Assembly (NCBI GenBank): GCA_036250195.1
Contig: JAVHZZ010000003.1
Location: 20,989,504 to 21,053,503, forward strand
DNA from: Mixophyes australis
Lineage: Eukaryota > Chordata > Amphibia > Anura > Limnodynastidae
DNA length: 64,000 nt
Direction of reading: 5' to 3'
Positions 1 to 11,598 of this stretch are shown here, piece after piece. The notes beneath the pieces were generated by a model. It worked only from the letters and a program-made list of their open reading frames with translations. It was not told the origin of the DNA and did no database searches. The translations under genes and the position numbers were made by a program. The first letter of the stretch is position 1. Every line of letters begins with the position of its first letter.

Positions 1-353
1 TGCAAAACCAGTGACATTATTTCTGATCCATCTGGTGTCAGCAAAACGGCCAGGGCGCGTGGGCGCGTTCCGTAAACACCTGACGCAGATGTGACTTGTC
101 TGTATCTAGCCATCCTCAGCTACGTAGCTCCGTGTCCCATCTGGGAGATTAACTAAGTGATCTCTGGAGGGTATTTTCAGTCTAATTAGTTATACAGTAC
201 TATCAAACAAGTCATTTACATCTTGTTATTGTGAGTCAAACTGCACACACAACAGACATAATTAACAGAGTGTAGTGACAGTGATATTAATCGCTCTGCA
301 TGGATCTAGGTGGAGAAATTTGGGTAGTAGGGAAACAAAAAAAAAAACCTATG

Positions 354-475
354 CTGGGTGCACAGAAAGTACTGTAACCCATGGCAACCAGAGGTTCACC
401 CTTTCGATGCTGTATTAGAAAAAGATAACAGAATATGGTTGTCATGGGTTACAGCACCTTTATGCTGTGCACCAG
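354..475. mobile_element. Foldback MITE
   Basis: A 122-bp inverted repeat. The left arm begins CTGGGTGCACAG and continues into CTGTAACCCATGGCAACC. The right arm, read on the other strand, begins CTGGTGCACAGC and continues into CTGTAACCCATGACAACC. The arms pair over about 45 bases with a short loop. There is no coding capacity. The family was not assigned, and target duplications were not resolved. Confidence 0.65.
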
Positions 476-775
476 TCCGCAGTTATCATCCCCTCCTACA
501 CTTTCTACCCGATCTCCCGGAGGGGAGTCATTAAAAGTCAGCAAGTGTGAAATGAGAGGGAAGAGACAGATGCATTAGGCTCTCTAGTAGTTTAAAAAGA
601 AAAAGCCACTGCGTTGGGACAATATAACCTTCCAGCTAACCACACACACTTTGACTGAAGCCACGCCCACTTCCGTCCACTTTCTGGATCCACGCCCAGG
701 GAACGTGTCCTGCTCCACCTGGTGGAACACATATACCCACCCACAGACCCTCTCACTTCCCCTCTCTCTCTCTTT

Positions 776-1434
776 GGGGCCTATTTACCAAGGACCGCAT
801 AATATGAATGAAACTTTTCAATCCTCATCGCATAGATGCTGATTGAAAAGTTTCTCATATGTATTAAAAAATCAACACAAGAACAGCCGTTCCGAAAAAC
901 GACTGCTCCTGTGAAGATTAACACTTACCTGTCACTGAAGTCTTCTCTTCTCCTCCCTCTGCGCTGCTGCTTGCCCCTCTTTCAATACCTGTGCGCATGC
1001 GCCGACCAGTAAACTCGGGCATGCGCACAGAGATCCCTGTCTGACGGAACCTGAGGCAAGTGTGGAGGGATCACATGATCCCTCCACACATGCGCTGTGC
1101 AGCCCTGCTCGTCAGAGCAGCGCTGTTTTCAGTGAAACTTTTCAATAATGGTAATGTACGCCAGCTTCAGATGGCGCCAGCTTCAGATGGCGTACATTAC
1201 CATGATTGAAAACTAAGTATCAGTCATTGATACATAGCGTTACTGAGCACTTCCCATACACTGTTATTGGGAGTGCTCAGTAAACCGATGAGAGAAGCAA
1301 AGCAGCAGATATCTGAGATATCTGCTGCGATGCTGCAATAATACATAGTAATTTAGTGGTAAGTCCCCGAAAACTGCTGTTTTCGGGGATTTACCTCTAA
1401 ATTACAGGGGAGAGATCTTTGATAAATAGGCCCC
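776..1434. mobile_element. MITE with GGGGCCTATTTA termini
   Basis: A 659-bp element bounded by inverted termini, GGGGCCTATTTACCAAGG at the left and CTTTGATAAATAGGCCCC at the right. It contains two internal hairpins: one at about 808-858 around the GAAACTTTTCAATC arms, and one at about 1147-1203 whose arms read ATGGTAATGTACGCC and its complement. There is no transposase. The TTTATCAAAG-like terminus is common in non-autonomous DNA elements of frogs. Superfamily uncertain. Confidence 0.65.
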
Positions 1435-2537
1435 ATAGCCCCTTTCTCTCCTCCGCCTCCATTTACCCCTCTTGCCCCCACATTTTCTCTCTTACGTTTC
1501 TCTCCCCACTTCCCCTCTTTCTATCTCTAAGCCTCTCTCCCCCATTTCATCTCCCAACATTTAGAATCAATTAAGCTTCATTTACCAGGAGGAGTTGTGC
1601 TACAAGAAAATGGCTGCCACATTACAGCGCCCAGATCTAGTAATTACTAATAATTATCCTCCCCAGTGTTTCTTCTGCGATGGCTGCACCCACCGTTCCT
1701 CCGGCCTGGCTTCAGGGAGAACGCCACACTTTCTTGGGGGGCCAGGAGATCAGCCACTATTTCAGGAGACATTCTGGGAGAGACGGCAAGTATGATTATA
1801 TTACTAGTAGGAAATCAATCAAGAAGCATTTTCAAGCTGCACTACCGCTTAGTAAAAGACTCCACAAAGGTGCCCCATTCCCCCTAGCCGGAGCACTGGG
1901 GGCTGCTCCGTTACCCTTACAGACTGGCTGAAAACCGCAAAGGAGCAGGGTATAAACATGAGGACCAATCACAAGCTGCAATCAAGAGACCATGGCTTGT
2001 GATTGGTTCTCCCCCTCCCTCTCTGTTGCCTCTATTTAAAGTTGCTGTTTAGTTATTACTGACAGAGCCCCAGGCAACTTTTTACCTAGGCAGTAGCACA
2101 AAAGAAAGAGAATTTTCACCCCCCCCCATATGACGGAGGAGTCCGAATGGAAACTTACTGGTAGAATTAAGTAAAAATTTTAAAACTGTTTTGCAGAATA
2201 TTCACCTTATTACACAAAATATCCCCAAAATGCACATTTACAGTGTGGAATCACATTTCTCAGAATGGAGAAGCAAAGTTTAATTAAAGTTATTGCAACT
2301 CTGCTAAACGTCTTCATACTACAGTCAGGAACCACTGCATTTTTCAGAACGAAACTAAAAATCTGTCTCCAATGTTGTTGTCAGTGAGTGAGGAAAACAC
2401 TATTGGATATCAAAAATGAGTAGCTGTGCTTCATATCAAACAGCGGTAAATGTGAACATTTTGTGGTGTCTACCGCATCTGTTTGTAAATATAGTAATCT
2501 ATACATATAATGCCATTCTGACTTCCCAACTTTAGGT

Positions 2538-2771
2538 ATATCCCTTCCGGGAGATCTCAGAGGGGAGTGGAGGTGAGTTACAAGAGTGGAGGGGGGGGGG
2601 GGAAGGAGGAAGGGGGGGAGGAGGGGGGGGGGGGGGCACGGTGCCACGAATATCGTCATTGAGTCCCCCATCCTGCAAGATGCAAGAGAATGGTCTGCTC
2701 TCCCGGGAGACCGAGAGAGTTACCCACAATTCTGTAGTCTCCCGGACATTATGGGAGAATGGGCAAGTATG
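2538..2771. repeat. CCCGG foldback element (diverged copy) with G-runs
   Basis: Contains GGGAGATCTC, CTCCCGGGAGACCGAGAGAG and CTCCCGGACATTATGGGAGA, and ends in GGGCAAGTATG. That end is the right terminus of the dispersed CATACTTGCC family also seen at 5003, 7024, 35713, 48915 and 54106. Two long guanine runs at about 2590-2636 lie inside it, are able to form a G-quadruplex, and explain the proline/glycine-rich chance frames here. Confidence 0.55.
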
Positions 2772-3184
2772 ACATCATTCTGCTGTAGAGTGATGCAAGA
2801 GAGAGAGGCACCACCCCAGCATATGAAATGTAGCACGCTGGACGGATATCATTAAGTATAAGTACCGCAGTTATTTTATGTATATTTCTTAGTTCAGTAA
2901 TACACAGCATTTCATAGATATTAATTTTCAGTAATGACTTTACTTGCTCCATAAAGGGATGTTAATTAAAAACAGATCAGCATCATTTGCTCCACAAAGA
3001 TAAGTTTTTCCCCCACATATTTTCACAAATCAATATAAATAGGATAATTAGGATCTGTCGTTTTTATTGCTGATAATAATGAAATGTCATCTAGAGATTG
3101 CAATGAAACACTGCCACTACTGGCCAATGTGATAAATGTCATGCTTTGCCTTGAAATCTAATATCTTGGTGGATGACCTCAGAC

Positions 3185-3330
3185 ACAGGCAGGCTGGGCC
3201 GTTCCAATAATGGGCTACTTTGGACTGGGTCACTGGGCGACATTAATTTTTTCCTTTAAAATAGGCTGCTGAGTGGAGACTTGCCCCCAAGGGCTAAAAT
3301 TTGCTAGCCCTCGGAGGGCTGCCCTCCCCT
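3185..3330 (+). repeat. Dispersed repeat shared with 48.5 kb
   Basis: This stretch resembles 48512-48680. Both carry GGGCTACTTTGGACTGGGTCA (or the CCTTGGGC variant), TTTTTTCCTTTAAA followed by TAGGCTGC, and a following AAAATTTGC. There are no termini or coding capacity to classify it. A fragment of an interspersed repeat is the simplest reading. Confidence 0.5.
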
Positions 3331-3689
3331 GGACATGGGACTAAATGTTGTGGGGAAGGGGTAGCAGTGTTTTAAAGATGCAACTCTAATACTCTTCTGC
3401 AGCCACGGTTCCAGGAGGACAGGTATGAAATGATCACCAAGTGGGCGGAGCTAGACTCTAATTGCATCAACACTGGGTGTTCACTGAGATGGGTGGAGCT
3501 TGATGACACAGATTGTGGCATCATGCCACGTCATCAGGCTGGTAAGCCTCATAACTATTCAATATATCCAGTCGGGTCCTATGGGGGGGTGGAAGATGGT
3601 GTGGTCACGTCACAATGGGATGGGGGTGACTACATTATCACTGCCTGGGAGCGTGCTTAGCTCTTCGGAAGCTTTAGACCACCCCCTAT

Positions 3690-4490
3690 CATCTCATTAG
3701 AATGGCTCCTGTCAAGGGGTGGGATATATTAGGCAGCAAGTCATCAGTCAGTCCTTGAAGTTGATGTGTTGGAAGCAGGAACAATGGGCAAACCAAAAGA
3801 TCTGAGGGGCCAAATTGTGATGGCTAGACGACTGGGTCAGAGCGGCAGGTCTTGTGGGGTGTTCCTGGTATGCAGTGGTTAGTACCTACCAAAAGTGGTC
3901 CAAGGAAGGACAACCGGTGACCCGGCAACAGGGTCATGGGCGCCCACGGATGCGGATGGGGAGCGCAGGCTACCCCGCGTGGTCCAACCCCACAGAAGAG
4001 CTACTGTAGCACAAATTGCTGAAAAAATGAATGCTATGATAGAAAGGTGTCAGAACACACAAAGCATCACAGCTTGCTGTGTATGGGCTGAATGGACGCA
4101 CACTGGTCAGAGAGTCCATGCTGACCTCTGTCCACCACCGACAGGGCCTACAACAGGCACCTGAGCGCCAGAACTGGACCATGGAGCAATGGAAGAATGT
4201 GGCCTGGTCTGATGAATCACGTTTTCTTTTACATCATGTGGATGGCCGGTGCGTGTGCGTTGTTTACCTGGTGAAGAGATGGCCCCAAGATGACCTATGG
4301 GTAGAAGACAAGCCGGCGGAGGCAGTGTGATGCTCTGGGCAATGTCCTGCTGGGAAACTTTGGGTCCTGGCATTCATGTGGATGTTACTTTGACACGTAC
4401 CACCTACCTAAACATTATTGCAGAGCAAATACACTCCTTTATGACAACAGTATGCCCTGATGTCCAAAAAACAAATAAAGTGTAGTGTGT
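3690..4490 (+). mobile_element. Tc1/mariner transposase relic, 5' part
   Basis: The DNA reads as a decayed Tc1-family transposon. ATGGGCAAACCAAAAGATCT at 3784 begins an N-terminus like MGKPKDLRGQIVMARRLGQS, followed by KWSKEGQPV-like helix-turn-helix sequence. Then come WTMEQWKNVAWSDESRFLLH, with the first catalytic Asp of the DD34E triad, and GGGSVMLWAMSCWE and GPGIHVDVTLTRTTYLN. Frameshifts and in-frame deletions break it. The segment carrying the second Asp and the Glu is missing. The homology stops at about 4460, and the 3' end reappears at 5332. It sits in the ADCY3 intron, and it is dead. Confidence 0.85.
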
Positions 4491-4539
4491 GCTATTGGTA
4501 CATTATACAACACCAATAAAATTTCATTAATTATACTTT

Positions 4540-4638
4540 AGCCTGCAACACTTGGTATCCCCAGGTGGTCTCCCATCCATGCCAATCCTGCTTAGCTTCC
4601 AAGATTGGGCTTGATCAGGGTGGTTCAGCTGTATGCAT
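4540..4638 (-). pseudogene. 5S rRNA-derived pseudogene or SINE head
   Basis: On the minus strand this reads CATACAGCTGAACCACCCTG, then GGAAGCTAAGCAGGATTGG, GGATGGGAGACCACCTGG and GGATACCAAGTGTTGCAGGC. These are the ordered blocks of vertebrate 5S rRNA, including box A and box C of its internal RNA polymerase III promoter. Compared with 5S as I know it, about 10 bases before GGAAGCTAAG and about 14 before GGATGGGAG are missing. It cannot be a functional 5S gene. It may be a processed pseudogene or the head of a 5S-derived SINE. It lies within the interrupted Tc1 relic. Confidence 0.8.
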
Positions 4639-5002
4639 ATCTAAACACAATGTCCTTTTAAAGTGATGTGTGCTTTCTTCTCCTTTTTTCCTCCAGTGTT
4701 ACAATATAAACAAGCAAACAAATATTGCCCTTTAAAATGATGTGTGTTTTCTTCTTAATAAAGGTGTATCACTTCCTCTTTTTCCTCCAGTGTTACATAT
4801 AAAGAAACAAACCAAAAAAGATCATAGTGTAAACTGTGCTAACTCTTAAACCTAAACAACTGCAATCTTTCTTCTGATTTAAACTTCACAGCAGATATAT
4901 TCCAATTACATTTCAAACTCATAAATGTTCTCATCCACAAGTGTAATATCAATCTCCTTTCCTTTCCTCTCTTAGAGAGGTCTGACTTTATAGGAGTTAT
5001 TC
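4639..5002. other. Unclassified AT-rich insert within Tc1 relic
   Basis: It contains a short internal duplication: AAAGTGATGTGTGCTTTCTTC at about 4659 and AAAATGATGTGTGTTTTCTTC at about 4734. Each is followed by CCTCTTTTTCC-like sequence and CCAGTGTTACA. No reading frame or RNA gene is evident. The last eight bases are the target duplication of the next element. Confidence 0.5.
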
Positions 5003-5305
5003 CATATTTGCCACCTTTGGCAAATCATTGTCTGGACGTTCCGGGGGTCAGGTTGGCGTTTGGGGGCGGGGCTCGGATAATCGCGATGTTAGCCCCGCCT
5101 CCTAACCTGTCATGGCCATTTTTGTCCTATACCAACAGGAGGCGGGGCCATGATGACACATGAATAGTGTCATTAAGTCCCGCCCTCTCCATTTAATTTA
5201 CTGTACGTGCGGAATGCGGGAGGCTGTCCTGCTCTCCCGGGAGTGCGGGAGGACATCCAGAAATTCCGGAGTCTCCCGGACATTTCTGGAGAGTAGGTAA
5301 CTATG
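5003..5305. mobile_element. CATACTTGCC-family foldback MITE with 8-bp target duplication
   Basis: A 303-bp element flanked by perfect AGTTATTC duplications at 4995-5002 and 5306-5313. It starts CATATTTGCC and ends GGTAACTATG. Near the right end is a CTCCCGG-rich palindrome (TGCTCTCCCGGGAGTGCGGG). The inside is rich in CGCC/GGCGG arms. An 8-bp duplication suggests hAT-like transposition. It inserted into DNA lying between the two halves of the Tc1 relic, so it is part of a nested set. Confidence 0.85.
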
Positions 5306-5331
5306 AGTTATTCATTTTTTACAGATGAACC

Positions 5332-5433
5332 AAACATACCTCGATGGGTCAGAGCTGCTTTGGCGGCACAAGGGGGAACTAACTACACAACATTAGGCAG
5401 GTGCTTTTAATGTTGTGGCTGATCAGTCTATAT
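5332..5433 (+). mobile_element. Tc1/mariner relic, 3' end
   Basis: Reads CCTCGATGGGTCAGAGCTGC and GGCGGCACAAGGGGGAAC. It translates as RWVRAALAAQGGT, the usual C-terminus of the same Tc1 transposase family as at 3690-4490. TTAGGCAGGTGC and ATGTTGTGGCTGATCAGT follow, as in the 3' terminal repeat. The intervening third of the transposase gene is lost. Confidence 0.8.
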
Positions 5434-6145
5434 ATTCTACAAAAAGCTTCTATACTTCCTTGATCATAAACATATTCTGCAAATTATCATGTGAATACAG
5501 GAGGTGTATTTCAGGCTACGTTATTGGTAGAAGTACACAGACAAATCTTCCTTTTAGGTTGCTGCGATTCTAGAAAAACCATAACCCTTAAGAAAATAGA
5601 GATTAATGTTCAAACAGGAAGCAGAGATAACACAAATTATGAGCTCAGCAGAACAGAAACGTCTCTTGTGCTAACAGAGGCTACGTCGATCAGAAGTGTT
5701 CCTGTGAATGTTTAGTAACAGACGTGCTGGATTACCAAAAAGCACTAATTAGTCGCTCTTTTGTTACATGATGCTGACTTAATATATTACGGAAAAATAA
5801 ACTCAAAAAGTTATTACTGAGAAGGGTCTGACTAGTGTCAGAGAACCTGTTCATTATGAATTTTCATCTCAGTGCTTCCACGTTTTTATAGCGGAGAGGG
5901 CATAGGACAACCTGCAGCCAATCGGATCATCGTAATGTCCACAGCGACACGGAGTATGTCAGGAGATGAGTATGCTGATCTTGTGACCCTGTGCGCTGTT
6001 GCGACTGTCAGCTTCGCTGCCCAACAAGCCCTTTTATAAGTGGAGAAACGCGCTTCAAAACTAAGTAACAAAAAGCTCTGCACACGCAACACGGGCACAT
6101 GTCATAAAGACAGATCGAAGCCTTCTTCTGATGATTAACTGAAGC

Positions 6146-6292
6146 CAGTGTTGGCTAACCTGTGACACTCCAGGTGTTGTGAAACTACAAGTCCCAGCTT
6201 GCTTTGCCAATATATAGCAGCTTATTGCTAGAAGGGTATGCTGGGACTTGTAGTTTCACAACACCTGGAGTGTCAGAGGTTAGCCAACACTA
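6146..6292. mobile_element. hAT-type foldback MITE, copy 1
   Basis: A near-perfect 147-bp palindrome. It begins CAGTGTTGGCTAACCTGTGA and ends with the complementary arm GGTTAGCCAACACTA. The loop is CAATATATAGCAGCTTATTG. Both arms contain ACTACAAGTCCCAGC. A closely related copy at 48229-48375 has perfect 8-bp duplications, which places this family with hAT. No matching duplication remains around this copy. Confidence 0.85.
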
Positions 6293-7023
6293 ATTTAATC
6301 CATAAATTAGAGTAAAATGAGTAGTATTGTAGGGGAAATAAGGAAATGTTTATATTGTTAGAAAGGGGTGAAACTAGGCTGGACTGATGTGACTTTTAGA
6401 CACAGTTTTCCAATGAGGACATTCTGCCACAGTTTGCAGATAGAGGTCTCAAGGTTAAATGTAAAATGACCGTTCTAGGTTGTAAAGAAAATTCCCTATA
6501 ATAACACAAATGATCAAACTGACGGATAATGAAACTACAACATAAACCGCTCACATTTCTGGCTTCTTCTCCTTTTTTTGGAGTGCTAGCTCTTATTCAC
6601 CCCATACAAATAGACGTGATGTAACGTCTTGTAGCATTTTAAGGTGTTGTCCCCCTCACACCTCGCTGCTTTTCCTCGTCTTCCTTATGGCAAAAAAGGA
6701 AAAACTTCAACAGCGAAGAAAGCATAGCAATAAATTACAATAAAAATAGTTTACTGTGGAACCCCCCCTCCACAGAAATTAAAAAAAGAAATTAGTATAT
6801 TGCAACTCTCAACACCTGAAATAGTTTTTGGCTGTGGCTACCCGAGAATAATAGGCATTGTAGCCAAATTTGATTCTTAATATTAATTTTTATATATATA
6901 GGGAACCCTCACCACTGTCCCAAAGTCCACTCTGAGCCACGCTCGTTTGTGCCCTGGTCTAATTAAAATGTAATCTCTGCATTGTACAGCCCCTGCCCTT
7001 TGTTGTCATGTCTGCATTTATAT

Positions 7024-7140
7024 CATACTTGCCAACTCTCCCGGAAAGTCCGGGAGACTCCCGAATTCTGGGTGGGTCTCCCGGACTCCCAGGAGAGTAT
7101 GACAGTCTCCCGCATCTGCCCACTTCCTTGTGAAGTGGGA
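7024..7140. repeat. CATACTTGCC-family element, left part
   Basis: Starts CATACTTGCCAACTCTCCC, then GGAAAGTCCGGGAGACTCCC and TCTCCCGGACTCCCAGGAGA, followed by GAAGTGGG. This is the intact-CpG form of the family. The right terminus was not found, so the copy is probably truncated. Confidence 0.7.
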
Positions 7141-8530
7141 AGAATTAAATACTTGCCATCAACACTATGCTGCTGGGTATGTGTAGCAGGTATACAATAC
7201 AATATGCAACAGTATGCAGTACAGTTTCGACCAGTGGTGCCTTTTTTTTGTAACTCCAAAACCACATTCTGATACCCCATTAGGGGTCCCAACCCACAGG
7301 TTTTGACATATATACAGGGGCACTCTACCCCATAATCTAAAATGATCACTGCATTCATGACATTGACTTGTTTTGTAGTTTAAGGCTGAATGAGAACAGG
7401 ACTGAGAATTGCACCCAGTATACAAAACAACAGAAGCTGTAAGTTGTACGTGTATATGAGGGAGAACTTCAGAACGGTAGAATATTTGACTATTTACACA
7501 TTTGGCTGTGGAAATTTGCACGATTCTCTGGCGAAACGTGCCCTTAACTGTTCCGCGTGGAATCCACCCCCATGCTTAATTTTATTCCGCCCAGAATCCA
7601 AACCCCACCACACAGCAGAATGAACTGACTGTCATTGTCACAGCTGTATTCATAGACTATAAATTGTGCGAAATGCGAATTTACGTATGCAATGCAGAAT
7701 GGCCGCTCAAAAAATATCAAGGCACAAACAGAACTTGAGGATTGTATTGCAGGAACTCCGCACCCCTGTGAAAATGATCTGTTCTGCTGCAAAATTTAAT
7801 TCCACCCGAAAAAAATTAATTCCACCCCAGATTTATGCATCTCTAGTCTTAGTATTAATCCATTGGTAGTAAATCTCCAAGATTCCATTGTGATCTATTA
7901 ATGCAGATGTTCTCTTCTCTCTATAAAATTATGCACATTATTAAAAGTAAAACGCTCTTTGGCATCCTGATATGTTATAGAAGTGGAGAAGTTGTACTAT
8001 GCAGTTAGTCAGTGGAATAGATGCTTCTGCAAGTAGCAAAAAATTTACAGGGACAAATCTTGGGGCAGTTGGCACCTATGGAATAAATACTTTTTTGAGA
8101 TGTCCCTTCTTTTATGCATCCAATATTTGTTTTTGCCCTAAGGCTACTATTACATACCACACAAATATCCCGCTTTCAGCGGACCAGTCCCTATTTTAAG
8201 ACTCCGTCTCAGGGTTCCGCCAGGGGACAAGTTTGTCCCGCAGGTGAGAATGTTGGGGGAAGGGAGAGATGTGATGCGCAGCCTAGCGCTTTATAGTGCT
8301 AGGTAGCTGTCTGGAGACGTGACCACGCCCCTGTGTGCCATTGCCACACCTCCATCGGTAGTGGCCACGCCCCCTGGTGAGAACTAACCTTTTGGGAGGT
8401 ATGCTATTAATAGATTGTAATGTAATATAATAACAGCTTGTACACACCTGACCGTTGCTCCAATTCCCCCCCTTCAAGGCCCACCCAACATGCTGAAACC
8501 TCTACTCCACTCAGAGAACACATGTACAAT

Positions 8531-8790
8531 ATATTATGGGCCTCATTTAGAGACAGGAGTAAAGCAAATTTGCACCTGGACAAACCATGCTGTGAGGGGT
8601 GTATATGCATGTATTTATTTTTTGCATGCATGAAAAATACCGTCTGCTTTTGCATGTAGACCTAGACCTAAGAACCCAGCCCCTCCCAACTCTAAATCTA
8701 TCCGCACATTTTAAGTTTTCCCCTCCTTGCAGTGCAACATGGTTTTACCAAGGTGTCAATTTGCCCCTATTTTTGTTTCACTTCTGACTT
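8531..8790 (+). repeat. Dispersed repeat (GCAAATTTGCNCCTGGACAA)
   Basis: TGGGCCTCATTTAGAGACAG is followed by GCAAATTTGCACCTGGACAA. Almost the same words (GCAAATTTGCTCCTGGACAA, then TCATG) recur at about 12571-12620. This looks like an interspersed repeat. The ends and class are not clear. Confidence 0.45.
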
Positions 8791-9141
8791 TTTATGAGGT
8801 CCTATATCAGTATCAGTGGTGAAATGCCTTGTAGCTGCCTAACCAGGTGTATTAGCTAAAATGATGTTTTTAAAACAGTATAGTTAATATTGTGGTAACC
8901 AACTCACAGACTCCTTTCTAAGAGACACAGATAAAAAAAAATTGCAACTTAGTTTCAAAAGTATTGCACCCAGAATAAGTGAACAATCCAATTTACGACA
9001 TATTCTGTACTTACACAGATGTATATGAAACATGGAGCGTGTTTGATACAGATCTCTGTTTTGCAACATTTTTGTGGATTTGTTTCTTTTCTACTATATT
9101 GATGAAAGTCCCTCAGTGTTTCTGGTTAGCGTTTTACTTAC

Positions 9142-9816
9142 CTGACGTAACAACGCATTGGTGTCCATTGAGCCTTGCTGCTGCTGGGCAATAGTTACCC
9201 CTAGTACCAGAGTATGTATTCCACAGGACACAGTGGTGATCAGGACAATTGGGGTGAGGCGGAGGGGCAGAGTGATGAAAAAGGAAAAAACAAAAAAGGC
9301 CTGCCAGCCAACAGTGTCACTGGCCTCGTGGAAGTGGGCATAGTTTAGGCCCAGGTATGAGAATATCTGAGCAGCGATCAATATCCACAGGATGTAGGGG
9401 ACAAACTTGCGTGAGATGCGGTCAGGTAACAACCCGAATTTGCATAGGACAAACAGCAAGAGGTGCGCCAGTAGCCCAACCGCAGCCACCAAGGTAGAAG
9501 CCAGCTTGTCGTTGGTGTAAACCACAGCGCACATGACAATAACATAGCAGTCAAAAAGGGCGGCAAATACCACCAAAACCAGCAGTGTTTCGTGGCGTTG
9601 CCGACGAAAATACGTTTGATAGAGGTTTTCCAGCGACTCCGGCGCAAACGTCAGCCGCATAAATCGTGGCAAGCAGAGACAGCAACCGGAGCTCCGGACT
9701 GTGACTTCATGGGTCCGTCCAACGCCATGCTCTGGGTCCGATGGCAAGCTGACCGAATAGTCCGCGGAATACTCGGCTGAGTACTCGGGCTCCGAGAAGG
9801 CCCGGTTCCGAGGCAT
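9142..9816 (-). CDS. ADCY3: Adenylate cyclase type 3, first coding exon
   Basis: This exon encodes the first 225 residues of a membrane adenylate cyclase, which makes cAMP from ATP; ADCY3 is the olfactory and primary-cilium form. The N-terminus ([20 protein letters not shown]), the [13 protein letters not shown] segment at about 45-57 and the [16 protein letters not shown] stretch match vertebrate ADCY3 closely as I know it. Five hydrophobic spans of the first six-helix cassette are visible, at about 77-99, 105-126, 138-160, 172-194 and 195-210. A QQQQ run follows at 211-214. The exon ends ...TTACGTCAG followed by the donor GTAAGT, in phase 0. The next 15 codons of open frame are intron. The ATG at 9816 has A at -3. 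The catalytic domains lie in later exons below coordinate 1. A CTTTCAG five bases before the ATG could be a splice acceptor, so the 5'UTR may be split. Confidence 0.95.
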
Positions 9817-11270
9817 GTTTGCTGAAAGGATATTGCAAGTAGATCTCCTTCTCTCCCGCAGAGGACCAGAGAGCCCTCTGAACTTTCTGAAGATGGAAAA
9901 ATGTCTTGACTCTACCAGATGCCGGATTAAAGGGGTATGACTTGTCCAAGATTAACAGCCACTATCTTCATAGACCAACCATGCTAGCACGCATCTCCCC
10001 CCTGCTGTCCACGGCTGCACTTCAATTTCATTGTACCATCCCTGAATGTATCATCCGAAAAACCAGAAGCCCCAATATTAATATTTTCTCGCCACATCTA
10101 TATATGTTGATGGAAACATCCTACAATATATTTAATGGAAGGGCAGATGTTTAATAGGTCCATGGCCCAAACAGCCTTCTTTCCATAGATCTGGGCCCAC
10201 AAAAACAAAAAACGAACATTTGCGTAAGTGGATAATAAGCGTTCCCCCCGGCAAATCACAGCCGCCACGTCCACCGAAATCCGTGTCAGATGGAGCTGGA
10301 CAGGTGCAATCCTCGGTCTCACCAGGTTGAGGATGCAATTCCTCTCATCCTAAGCATCGCACAGGCATATGCTTTCCTCTGCCTTGCCCCGGTTCCCCTT
10401 GTGCAATCTGTTGTTTTTAATCAAAGAACAGGATGTAATTCCTCCCAAAGCCTGGATCTTGTGTCCTCAATCAGGCACGACTCGTGACAAAAACCCAGAG
10501 AAGAAAAAAATCTGCATGTTCAAATCCCACGTATATACAAACATCCCTCGGTAACGGAGAAAGAAAAAAAAAAAAATCTTTTTTTCTTTTTTTTTTATAT
10601 AAATATATATAAGAACAATGGATTAAAAACAGCAATTCTGTAAGAGGACGTATAATGTAAATATAAGAATAAGAATGAAAAAAAAAAGCAAGGATGGAGT
10701 GATGTATTAAGGGGATGATTTAAATGTGCAATGCACAGGTTGATCTCCCGAAATCTTGCATCTCCTGGTCTTCACCCCAGTGTTGCTGAGTGCTGGGTAC
10801 ATTTCCATCTAAAGAAGGATGGCCAGGTTCTTCTCCATAGTAGGAAAGAGCATAGAGGAGGGGAGCTGTATCTAGAATTTCTTCCCCCCCCCCCCTACCC
10901 CTGGGAATCACACAAAGGAGAGAGGAGCAGGCAGATGAGTCCAGCTAGTTCTGTTCCTCCGCCATAGACATCACTGCAAATCAGCCCAGAGGTCCTAGCC
11001 TGGAAGCCCAATGCTTTGACAGCCTCAGTGCCGTCCTTCACACAGGTCCTTGCAGGGATTCCTGGTCTAGGCTCGGCGTTTACATCACATCCATTTTTTG
11101 CTGCTGGTGCTCTCTGCATCCTCCACTTCCCCCCACCCCCCCTCCTCCTTCCAGCCTCATGTGTCTTGTGATGTGGAATACATTGTAACGCTTACCATGC
11201 CACCTGCTGGAAGCAGCTGGAACTGCAATAAAAGCCATTAGCTCACAGTAGTAGTTACACGACAAAGATT
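9817..11270 (-). promoter_or_regulatory. ADCY3: ADCY3 5' flank / possible 5'UTR
   Basis: This is the sequence directly upstream of the ADCY3 ATG. It holds no other coding signal. Parts are GC-richer than the surroundings (10250-10330 and 10900-11170), with a C-run at 10882-10895 and CCCCCCACCCCCCCTCC at about 11130-11146. A poly(A)/poly(T) hairpin lies at 10562-10610. No TATA box or CpG island is clear, so the start site is unknown. It could instead lie farther up, near the CCAAT cluster at 15.8 kb. Confidence 0.35.
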
Positions 11271-11598
11271 AGGACCCTAGGATTAAACCCTGATTGTGTG
11301 GCTGGTTTGCATACAGTGAGGCATAGTTGGCAATATTTTAAAATATTTTAATGAAATATTTTCCAGCTCACTCTGGTCTCAGAGTATTACAATGCCCATT
11401 ATGCAGTGTGTTCTGAGTGTGGTGACTATTTGCATGTGCAATACTCCTTTTAATAAGCGTTAAAGTCCAGAGACTAATAGTAAGAACTGCAAAAAAAAGA
11501 GGAATTTTATTGTGCAATGGTCAACACAGAAAAATAGGGACGTCTCTTTAAAACCCTGAAAATTAGGGACAGTTGATAACTGTTAATGAATGGCATTT

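Larger units (their letters stand above)
1..9141 (-). other. ADCY3: Inferred first coding intron of ADCY3 (part)
   Basis: Everything between the donor at 9142 and the window start should be intron of ADCY3. I could not recognise the next coding exon, which in human begins with the rest of the membrane cassette, on the minus strand. The intron is full of small transposon relics listed separately. The stretches 1-353, 476-775, 1435-2537, 2772-3180, 5434-6145, 6293-7023 and 7141-8530 contain only short chance reading frames, and I see nothing else in them. A CT-rich patch lies at 1440-1560. Confidence 0.7.

Noticed and set aside
4540..4638. Functional 5S rRNA gene
   Set aside because: Two internal segments are missing and there is no poly(T) terminator on the minus strand just after it.
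5886..6098. Small minus-strand frame of 70 codons
   Set aside because: No motif or similarity; lies in intron next to a MITE.
9094..9141. Extension of the ADCY3 frame by 15 codons
   Set aside because: It lies beyond a consensus GTAAGT donor and does not match ADCY3; it is intron.
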